Below the pieces are notes generated by a model, which saw only the letters and a list, made by a program, of their open reading frames with translations, ran no database searches and was not told the DNA's origin. This document shows, piece by piece, positions 9,045-16,534 of a DNA stretch of 47,152 nucleotides. Position numbers and translations under genes: made by a program. The first letter of the stretch is position 1. Each line of letters starts with the position of its first letter. Source of the stretch: Martensiomyces pterosporus (taxonomy: Eukaryota; Kickxellomycota; Kickxellomycetes; Kickxellales; Kickxellaceae); NCBI GenBank assembly GCA_025201845.1, contig MU604050.1, positions 1 through 47,152 of the forward strand, in the 5' to 3' direction.

Positions 9045-9686
9045 CTAGTAGCGCTGGGGGTAGTTGGTAGGAGTGAACGTCATGGGCTGCTGGTTCTTTC
9101 CGCGGCGAACTGTGCAGCACACAAACAGCGAGAACACAAACGTAAGCGCCCAAAGTCCAAGGCACGCAATGGCTACACCGGACTCGGCCTTTAGAAGCTT
9201 GCAGGCAGTAGTGCCAAAGTCGATCAGCGTGAACGGAACGGCACTGCAGTCGTTGCTGAGAGAGAAGCCCTCGCCAAGCGGATAGACAAACGCACGGGCC
9301 TGGATGGTGCTGGTGATCAGCGTCGACGCCTTGGTTGTGTCGTTGTTGCGCAGCTGGAAGCCAACAATGACAGCCCACAGGCCGGTGAGCACCAGCGAGA
9401 AGAAGCCCAGAACCGAGGGGTAGGTGCGGCCGCCTCTACCGGTTTTGCGGTTGGGTCCGCCGCAGCAGCAGGAGCACATGTTGATGATCAGAAGAACCAG
9501 CGACACGCCTGCAGAAAGGGGCTTGACAACCCACTTGAAGTAGAACAGCCATCCGCGCGAGTATGCTAGGCTTTTGTCCTCCAGGTATATCTTTTCAGCA
9601 GCATAGAGGCCAGTCTCAAACAGCGACGCAATGACCTGGAGCGCCAGCAGAATGAATATGATAGTCAGCAGGAAGCCCCTCAGCAT
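9045..9686 (-). CDS. Four-transmembrane (MARVEL-like) membrane protein
   Basis: 213 residues if started at the ATG at 9686 (MLRGFLLTIIFILLALQV). Hydrophobic segments lie at about 5-25, 52-70, 88-108 and 170-190, with short basic/Cys loops (CSCCCGGPNRKTGRGGR) between the second and third and a short hydrophilic tail. This topology is that of fungal MARVEL/tetraspan-type plasma membrane proteins; the specific role is unknown. The frame is open further upstream to 9914, with an in-frame ATG (MSASSPVRQ) near 9832. That extension contains T-rich DNA (TTTTTTTTTCTC, TTTGCACAG) more like leader or intron, so I prefer the shorter start. It is convergent with the F-box/WD40 gene, with 174 nt between stops. 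Confidence 0.65.
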   Translation of the reverse strand: MLRGFLLTIIFILLALQVIASLFETGLYAAEKIYLEDKSLAYSRGWLFYFKWVVKPLSAGVSLVLLIINMCSCCCGGPNRKTGRGGRTYPSVLGFFSLVLTGLWAVIVGFQLRNNDTTKASTLITSTIQARAFVYPLGEGFSLSNDCSAVPFTLIDFGTTACKLLKAESGVAIACLGLWALTFVFSLFVCCTVRRGKNQQPMTFTPTNYPQRY

Positions 9687-10572
9687 ATTTGGACGGCGAG
9701 GCAGTGGTGTCGGCGGATATGTGGCGGCAGATGCGTAGCAGTGGCTGTGCAAAGAGAAAAAAAAAGTCGAAAAGGCGAGGGTACTAAAGGCAAAGGCAAA
9801 AAAAGACTGCCTGACTGGGGAGGAGGCAGACATGGTGCTCCTTAAGTAGCGCCTTTGAGCTGAGTTGTTGGGTGCTTGTGCGCAGCTGAGCACGCGTGTA
9901 GTGGACGAAATCAACCAGAAATAGTGGAGCTCCTGTTGTATTTTTAGGATTGTTCAGGTGCAGCGTATAGGGCAAGGGATCTGCGCATGACACCGCTTCT
10001 CTTTGCACCGAGCCTTGGCGTAAACAGATTGCCCGCAATGACCGCAGGCCCTGGCCGTGATTTTGCACGTTACTGGCCTCCCCATGCCTCGACGCCCACA
10101 TCTTTTTTGAGTGTAGAAACCTCTGCTTGCATCCATTCTCGCTCTTGGCGCTGAGGATGGTTCCTGTGTCAGCTGCCCTGTGGCCACGCCGCACAGTAGC
10201 TCATTGTCGGGTCCTCTTGGCGCAGCTGTCTGCACAGCCGCCAGTCATTGTCCTGCAGCAACAAACAGGCCTCGCAGCTACATCAGGCTTTCCCAGCCAA
10301 CCGCATAGGCTGGGTAGATGCTGTCGGTGACGCCATGGCTGTGTGCACGAAGGTGCCGGCACAGGCGTGCGAGAAAGCACAGGTCCACGCCTCCGTGGTG
10401 TTTCACATGACACATCCCCATAGTGCAGAGGCCAGGGCGCAGACAGCAGCATCGTGGCGCTGCTGTGCCTGGAAAATCAAGGGGCCCTGCACTGTATTTG
10501 GCACCACCATTCTCGCAGCCTCTTCTGCTATTTCCAAATCACCAACACCGGCACGAACGCAGAACTGAATAG
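9687..10572. other. Divergent promoter region between the four-TM gene and CPSF73
   Basis: About 890 nt. A minus-strand 93-codon ORF (9954-10235) has a Cys-rich end (ACGHCGQSVYAKARCKEKRC) that looks faintly like a zinc-binding segment, but its spacing fits no family I know. No clear TATA box is visible next to the CPSF73 ATG. Confidence 0.4.
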
Positions 10573-13131
10573 ATGGCGGCAAAGCGCAAGGCAGACCTCG
10601 TGGTCCCAATAGAGGACGAAAGCGATCTTTTGCAGATAACGCCGCTAGGCGCTGGTCAGGAAGTCGGGCGGTCGTGCATCGTGCTGCGGTACAAGGGCAA
10701 AACAGTTATGCTCGACTGTGGACTGCACCCTGCCTATGATGGCGAGAACAGCCTGCCGTTCATAGATGAGGTTGATCCAGCGACTGTTGACGTCCTGCTG
10801 GTAACGCACTTCCATGTGGACCACGCAGCTGCAGTTCCGTTTTACATAGAAAAAACGGCCTTCAAGGGCCGCACATTCATGACACACCCAACAAAGGCCA
10901 TCTTCCGCTGGCTGGTATCGGACTATGTGCGAGTCACCAACAATTCGAGCACAGGCAGCTCGGCTCTCTACGACGAGCAGGACATGATGCGGGCCTTTGC
11001 CAAAATCGAGGCCATCGACTTTCACCAGCAGATCGAGGTCGACGGAATAAAGTTCACAGCATACAACGCTGGCCACGTACTGGGCGCCGCAATGTATGTC
11101 ATCGAGATCGCTGGCGTGAAGGTGCTGTACACTGGCGACTACTCGCGCGAAGAGGACAGACATCTGATGGCAGCAGAGAACCCCGGGGTGTCGGTCGATG
11201 TGCTGATTACAGAGTCAACATACGGCGTGCAGAGCCACGAGCCGCGCCTGGAGAGAGAGGCGCGGTTTACAAGCACAGTGCGCGACATTGTCCGCCGAGG
11301 TGGCCGCTGTTTGATGCCCGTGTTTGCGCTTGGCCGAACCCAGGAGCTGCTGCTTATCTTGGAGGAGTACTGGCAGCGCCATGGGGCAGAGCTCGAATCG
11401 GTGCCCGTGTACTTTGCCTCGTCGCTTGCCAACAGGTGCATGACATTTTATGAAAGCTACATCCTGATGATGAACCAGCGGATCCAGCGCCAGTTCCGAC
11501 AGACCGGCCGAAACCCATTTCAGTTCCAGCACATATCCAACCTGCGCAACCTGTCGAGCTTTGACGATGCTGGTCCGTGCGTGATGGTCGCGAGTCCTGG
11601 GATGCTGCAGAGCGGGCTGTCGCGAGAGCTGTTTGATCGGTGGGCGCCAGACCGTCGCAATGGCCTGGTTATTACGGGCTACTCCGTCGAGGGCACGCTT
11701 GCACGTACGATCATGAACGAGCCAAACGAGGTGATGACGCTTTCTGGCCAGCGTATCCCGCGCCGGATGTCGGTCAATTACATATCGTTTTCTGCACACG
11801 TTGACTACACACAAAACAGCGAGTTTATCGACGAAATCCGCGCACCGCATCTGGTGCTTGTGCATGGCGAGCAGAACGCAATGATGCGCCTGCGCTCGGC
11901 GATTTCAGACAAGTACCAAGGAAGCGATTATAATGTCAAGATCCACGCGCCGAAGAACATCGAGACAGTAGAGCTGCACTTCCGCGGCGAGAAGATGGCA
12001 AGGGTGATTGGCGGCCTTGCGAGCAAGGTCCCTCAGGAAGGCGACCGCGCGTCCGGGATCCTGGTCCAGCGGGACTTCAAGTACACGCTGGTGGATGCTG
12101 CTGATCTGCGTGAGTTCAACGACATTGCACCCGTAGTCATCGAGCAGCAGCAAATTATTCCATACCACTCGTCGTTTGCCCTTCTGAAGTACCACTTGGA
12201 GCAGATGTTTGGTCAGCTGCAGCAAACGACAGTCAAGTCGGGCTCTGGCGAGACAAATGTTTTGAGGGTGTATGACGTGGTTGAAATCAGCCACTCGAGC
12301 TCGGCGGCACATGTGGAGGTTGAGTGGGAAGGAAATGCCATGAATGACATGGTCGCGGACTCTGTGGTGGCCGTTGTACTGAACATCGAGTGCAGCCCAG
12401 CATCCGTCAAACTCACAAGGAGCAGCTGCACCCACAGCCACGGCACGACCAAATGCAAGGGCGGCGGCCACAACGGGGAGGCAGGTGGCACAGAGACACC
12501 GTTGGTCGCTAAGCACGGCAATGAGGCGCAAGAGCAGTTGGAGCAGGAGCAGGAGCAGCTGGCAGCCAAAGTAGAGGAGGCAAAAGAGGAGAGCAGCAGC
12601 CCCACCGACAATACAGATAGCAGCGCCGACAAGGTCGTGCTGGTGCGCAGCGACGGCGACGAGGAAGTGGCGTCAGCACTGGTCATGTTCATGAAGCAGC
12701 AGTTTACACAAGTAGAAACCCCAGACGATCGCAAGGAGGTGGTCGTGCATCTGAACGATGCACGTGCTACTGTCGACATGCAGACGCTCAACATCCAAAC
12801 CGATAGCCCAATTCTCCGGTCACGCATTGCAGCTATCATCGCCCGAGTACGCCGCACAATGCGCTCGCTTAGCCATCGGTCAGTAGCTCTGCCCGAACAG
12901 CTGCCACACGCAGAGCAGCAGCAGGAGCAGCCAGAAGAGGTGTCCGTCAGTGACGCAGCAGCCAGCACATGCAAGGCTGGCGATGACAAGATTCCCACCA
13001 AGGACGATGGAGCCACCAAGGCCGATCCAGGGGAATCAGCGGTGGAAGCTGCCAAGGCTGACGGCGATGGCCACAGGAGCCTGGGCGCTGCGTCTCCTGC
13101 CGCGGATGCAAGGGCCGAGACTTTAGAGTAA
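10573..13131 (+). CDS. YSH1: CPSF73/Ysh1, endonuclease of mRNA 3'-end cleavage
   Basis: 852 residues, ATG at 10573. The metallo-beta-lactamase core shows HFHVDH at 79-84 (usual form HFHLDH), GHVLGA at 167-172 and the Asp of YTGDYS at 186-191. The beta-CASP domain follows with ESTYG (214-218), SFSAHVD (405-411) and VHGEQ (430-434). These are the zinc ligands and signature motifs of the nuclease that cuts pre-mRNA before polyadenylation. The CPSF73-100 C-terminal domain follows (DLREFNDIAPVVIEQQQ onward), interrupted by an unusual Gln/Glu/Ser-rich stretch (LEQEQEQLAAKVEEAKEE), and the protein ends in a low-complexity Ala/Asp/Lys tail. All catalytic residues are present, so it should be active. 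It is longer than human CPSF73 (684) because of the inserts and tail. Confidence 0.95.
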   Translation: MAAKRKADLVVPIEDESDLLQITPLGAGQEVGRSCIVLRYKGKTVMLDCGLHPAYDGENSLPFIDEVDPATVDVLLVTHFHVDHAAAVPFYIEKTAFKGRTFMTHPTKAIFRWLVSDYVRVTNNSSTGSSALYDEQDMMRAFAKIEAIDFHQQIEVDGIKFTAYNAGHVLGAAMYVIEIAGVKVLYTGDYSREEDRHLMAAENPGVSVDVLITESTYGVQSHEPRLEREARFTSTVRDIVRRGGRCLMPVFALGRTQELLLILEEYWQRHGAELESVPVYFASSLANRCMTFYESYILMMNQRIQRQFRQTGRNPFQFQHISNLRNLSSFDDAGPCVMVASPGMLQSGLSRELFDRWAPDRRNGLVITGYSVEGTLARTIMNEPNEVMTLSGQRIPRRMSVNYISFSAHVDYTQNSEFIDEIRAPHLVLVHGEQNAMMRLRSAISDKYQGSDYNVKIHAPKNIETVELHFRGEKMARVIGGLASKVPQEGDRASGILVQRDFKYTLVDAADLREFNDIAPVVIEQQQIIPYHSSFALLKYHLEQMFGQLQQTTVKSGSGETNVLRVYDVVEISHSSSAAHVEVEWEGNAMNDMVADSVVAVVLNIECSPASVKLTRSSCTHSHGTTKCKGGGHNGEAGGTETPLVAKHGNEAQEQLEQEQEQLAAKVEEAKEESSSPTDNTDSSADKVVLVRSDGDEEVASALVMFMKQQFTQVETPDDRKEVVVHLNDARATVDMQTLNIQTDSPILRSRIAAIIARVRRTMRSLSHRSVALPEQLPHAEQQQEQPEEVSVSDAAASTCKAGDDKIPTKDDGATKADPGESAVEAAKADGDGHRSLGAASPAADARAETLE

Positions 13132-13517
13132 ACAAAAGGCGCGATGTAGCCTCGGTTTATAGTTTACTGTGTTTGCGTTTGCTGGCCACAAAGCCCAGCC
13201 AATCAAAGCCGCGTAAATGCTGCAAAATCTGCCTGCTCGATTTTTTTGTTTATTTTCGATCGCCTCGCCAGCCAAGCTGCAGAGCCTGTCTGCTGCTGCT
13301 TTTGCTGCTGCTCCAACGCGTTGTTTACTTGGAGCAGAACACTATCGCTCCCTTCAAGCCCCCTGCGCTGCCCCGTTCTCTTCAGCCCTGCTTCTGCTTA
13401 TTATTCCCTTTATTTTAGCAAGCCTACGCCTCGGCTTTTTTCCAGAGCCCGCGTCTACTTATAAATCCGCCAATCCGAGCACGGACATTCAGAAAATACC
13501 GCGAGGAGCTGCTTGGC
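13132..13517. other. Intergenic region between CPSF73 and Csm1
   Basis: 386 nt, pyrimidine-rich with CTGCTGCTTTTGCTGCTG and a TTTATT-rich stretch. It serves as the 3' region of CPSF73 and the leader of the next gene (a TATAAAT lies near 13460). No gene is seen. Confidence 0.4.
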
Positions 13518-15251
13518 ATGCCACCACGGAGACGCACAAGAAAGGCGGCAGTCAGCGATGAGCAGAAGCTCGCACCAGCCTCGTCGCCGTCTAGGCGGAC
13601 TCGACCTGCGCAAAAGACATCGAGAGCAGGATCGAATGCGTCATTGCGCGCAGCATACGCAGGGGAGGATATAGAGCCTAGCTTGGCAGAGGACAAAGAG
13701 ACTACGCCTGCGAAGCGTCGGGTAGGAAGACCGAGGAAGAGCGACACTGCTCCACCAGACACAATCGGCATCTCTCGGCGTCCACGGCAATTGCGCCAAG
13801 CTAGCAGCCCAGCACCTAGTCCGACGCAATCAACGCTCCGGAGGTCCCCTAGGGCCGCCAAACCAAAGCCCAGATCGACCAGGAGTGCTGCCACCACCAC
13901 AAGGAGCAGTGCAAGGTCCAGGAGCACAGCTTATGGCAGAGGGGCGTCGGCAACTGCAGACGATGCAATTGAAGTCGGGGACGACGATATGGCGGACAAT
14001 GCGATTAGCATTCACAACGGCGAAGAGCCTGGTGATGCGGAGGATATTCTGCTTCGCACTCCTACGCGGAAACGTGGGCGCAAAGCAGCATCGCTCACAT
14101 CAGAGGCTGAGCCGTCTCCCAAGAGCGATGTTTTTGTCGACATTGTAGCGCCATCTTCGTCACTGGGCGCAAAGAGCACACGCGGTCGTAAGCGTAAGGT
14201 ATATGCAGCCGAATCGCATGCGGAGGGTGGCAAGTCTGAGCCAATGGCTTCCACCGCTGATCGGAGCGCACCCGCTAAGCGCACGCGTTCTGCGAAAGTA
14301 CATGGCTCCGAAAACCACCGTGGTTTGGACTTTGATTCGGAGACATCTCTAGAGGGCGAGCAAGGCGATGCTTCAAGCTCCAGGCCAAATCGTCTGGCGG
14401 CAGCACGGAGGAACCCTGCTGTGGACATTGTGTCGCCGTCCCGATTCGAAGCTGCCCGGTCGCGTATACCCCCCGCCAAGCAGACTGCGCCAGCCAAGAC
14501 GGCCGGGTCGTCGGATGAGGCAGGGGTATGGCGCAGAAAGTACGAGGAGCTGTTCGCGCTGAGAATATCAAAGCCCGAGGCCGATTATGAGGAATTCAAA
14601 GCGTCAGCCCAAGAGCGGTTCGATGCCGCGGATGCTCTTATCAAACAGCTGAGAACAGAAAGGAGTGAGCAGAAACGGCAGGCCAAAGCGTGGAAGGAAA
14701 AGGCCACGTCTGGATCGCCAGAAACAGCAGATGCCACGTCGGGCAAGGGGCCCAGTGTCAAGTCAGAAAACGAGAAAGACCTCGAGAAGCAGGTTGCGCT
14801 GCTGAAGCAACAGGTCGAGTCGCTGACTGAGGATGTCTTGGCAAAGGAAGGGGAGCTCGGGCGGCTAGAGAAGCACCGGAAGCTGACTGAAACAAGTACC
14901 GACTACAACCTCCGCGAAAAGCTCAAGATCATGCAAGAGGTGACTGGCTTCGCGATCGAGGATGTGGTCGCTGAGGACCAAGGCCTGTCGTACATATGCA
15001 AGCAGTCAGGGCCCAATGCCACCGCTGGCTATGTGCTGACCGTCTTTGATGACCTCCCGGACGACTACCAGTATACGCCTTGCGATCAGACTGCAAAGCT
15101 AGACGCCCTGCCAGGCTACCTCAAGGAGCCCATGTCGTTCGAGAGGACGTCAGCGAACATGTTCTACTGGCGTGTCTGCGACCATCTGCACCAGAGCGCA
15201 CTCAGCTCCACAGAGCAGCAGCCAGCTGAGGATATCTCTAATGGAGCGTGA
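13518..15251 (+). CDS. CSM1: Monopolin subunit Csm1/Pcs1-like kinetochore protein
   Basis: 577 residues. The first half is basic and disordered with an AT-hook (KRRVGRPRKS, about 67-75) and many RS/RP and KR stretches, suggesting DNA or chromatin contact. A coiled coil follows at about 340-460 (KDLEKQVALLKQQVESL). The C-terminal globular part (LKIMQEVTGFAIEDV, YICKQSGPNATAGY, VLTVFDDLPDDYQYTP) matches the Csm1/Pcs1 domain. In yeasts Csm1/Pcs1 forms the V-shaped monopolin that cross-links kinetochore components (and, in budding yeast, rDNA). The N-terminal extension is longer than in the yeast proteins. It is convergent with MED7, stops 172 nt apart. Confidence 0.8.
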   Translation: MPPRRRTRKAAVSDEQKLAPASSPSRRTRPAQKTSRAGSNASLRAAYAGEDIEPSLAEDKETTPAKRRVGRPRKSDTAPPDTIGISRRPRQLRQASSPAPSPTQSTLRRSPRAAKPKPRSTRSAATTTRSSARSRSTAYGRGASATADDAIEVGDDDMADNAISIHNGEEPGDAEDILLRTPTRKRGRKAASLTSEAEPSPKSDVFVDIVAPSSSLGAKSTRGRKRKVYAAESHAEGGKSEPMASTADRSAPAKRTRSAKVHGSENHRGLDFDSETSLEGEQGDASSSRPNRLAAARRNPAVDIVSPSRFEAARSRIPPAKQTAPAKTAGSSDEAGVWRRKYEELFALRISKPEADYEEFKASAQERFDAADALIKQLRTERSEQKRQAKAWKEKATSGSPETADATSGKGPSVKSENEKDLEKQVALLKQQVESLTEDVLAKEGELGRLEKHRKLTETSTDYNLREKLKIMQEVTGFAIEDVVAEDQGLSYICKQSGPNATAGYVLTVFDDLPDDYQYTPCDQTAKLDALPGYLKEPMSFERTSANMFYWRVCDHLHQSALSSTEQQPAEDISNGA

Positions 15252-15312
15252 CGTTATCTGCTTGGCTTCCCCACTTGCCTATCTAGCCGCTTGCTTTGCT
15301 TCCGCTCTCTTG

Positions 15313-15318
15313 TTTATT
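15313..15318 (-). terminator. AATAAA polyadenylation signal of MED7
   Basis: Minus-strand AATAAA about 110 nt beyond the MED7 stop, in the Csm1/MED7 convergent spacer. Confidence 0.4.
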
Positions 15319-15423
15319 TATACTATTTCACAATAATTACAGCGTCCATTCAACACGCTCAGATGGCAGACTCGGATAGAAGCAGTATATATGCGGAGAG
15401 GGAGCCCTTTTCTGGCCCGCGCT

Positions 15424-16215
15424 TCAGATCTTGCTTGTGCTGAGGACTTCTCTAACAATGCTGCCTAAGCCAGCAGCCACCACCCGTGCTTCTATCGATG
15501 GCTCGGCCGGCGGCCCATGGTCTGGCCTCTCCTCACAGCCCTTCGGCTGGTTCTTCCCTGGAGATGGGGGTTCTCGCGGTGCAGACTCAAGCTCCCTTTC
15601 CGTCCCTGCCGCCTCCTCCTTCAAGAGCTCAATGGCCTGCTCCAGCTCGCCGCACTTTGCAAGGATGCTCTCCGTTGCCAGGCGCTTGCCGTCGATCTGC
15701 TGCTGCAGCATAAGCTTCAGCGTCTCCTTTGCTTGGTGGCCGCGGTACCCGTTGATGAGGTGGTGGGCGTTAGTGAAAATGTCGTGGATTCTCTCTGACT
15801 TTGTGCCAAACTGCGATGGGTCCTTGATGAGTATATCCACAAGCTCCAAAAACTCAAAAACCACCATGTGATTGAGTTTCTTCAGCTCAGCAACGCGGTC
15901 AATCGGCCCTTCCGGGTACAGCTGTTTGGTTTTTTGATCCAACAGCGTAGCTGGCTGGTCTTTCACCTGCCACGTCCGCCCAAACATCGAATAGACTCCA
16001 GCTGTCGGCGCAGGCGGTGCCACTAGGAATTTCAGCTCTGCGTCCTCCAGCGCACGCTCTTTGCCCATAGAGTCGACCCTGCCAATGTTTTCATCTGTAA
16101 ACAGGCTGTAGTAGTCTGGCGGAGCTGGAAACGCCGCGTCTAGTTGCTGCTGCCCAGTTTGCTGCTGCTGCTGCTGGTCCTGCTGCTGCGGGTTCTGAGC
16201 GTGTACAGATGCCAT
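15424..16215 (-). CDS. MED7: Mediator complex subunit 7
   Basis: 263 residues, ATG at 16215. Residues about 8-25 are Gln-rich. The MED7 domain then runs from FPAPPDYYSLFTDENI through LYPEGPIDRVAELKKLNHMV, VFEFLELVDILIKDPSQF, and the helix with HHLINGYRGHQAKETLKLML, to the C-terminal coiled coil (residue about 175 on). The FP.PP.yy..ft signature and the N-LRPHQARETL-like helix are diagnostic of MED7, the middle-module hinge partner of MED21 that links RNA polymerase II to activators. The last 45 residues are proline-rich and poorly conserved. Its immediate upstream DNA is a 116-bp tandem duplication. Confidence 0.9.
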   Translation of the reverse strand: MASVHAQNPQQQDQQQQQQTGQQQLDAAFPAPPDYYSLFTDENIGRVDSMGKERALEDAELKFLVAPPAPTAGVYSMFGRTWQVKDQPATLLDQKTKQLYPEGPIDRVAELKKLNHMVVFEFLELVDILIKDPSQFGTKSERIHDIFTNAHHLINGYRGHQAKETLKLMLQQQIDGKRLATESILAKCGELEQAIELLKEEAAGTERELESAPREPPSPGKNQPKGCEERPDHGPPAEPSIEARVVAAGLGSIVREVLSTSKI

Positions 16216-16237
16216 TTTGTGGTTTCAACAAGCAATG

Positions 16238-16469
16238 AACGCAAAATAGGAACAGCCAAATGTATGTATATTTGCTAGCTTTGAGAGTTGGCGTCGGGCA
16301 TGTGCTCAGAAGAATGGAGGCGGGGGGTAGCGGGCCAAAAAAGGGTTGCCAGCAACGCAAAATAGGAACAGCCAAATGTATGTATATTTGCTAGCTTTGA
16401 GAGTTGGCGTCGGGCATGTGCTCAGAAGAATGGAGGCGGGGGGTAGCGGGCGAAAAAAGGGCTGCCAGC
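16238..16469. repeat. Tandem duplication, two 116-bp copies, upstream of MED7
   Basis: Copy 1 (16238-16353) and copy 2 (16354-16469) differ at only two positions (C/G and T/C near the right end of the unit). Each copy holds TATGTATATTTGC and a G7 run. It begins 22 nt upstream of the MED7 ATG, so it lies in the MED7 leader or core promoter and fills most of the gap to POP1. The gap 16216-16534 holds nothing else except a TATATAG (minus strand) near 16491. Confidence 0.95.
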
Positions 16470-16534
16470 AAGTGTGCTCGCTGCTCGCTGCTATATACCT
16501 TCGGTACGCGGCGCAGCTGGGCTTATGGGCGCAG

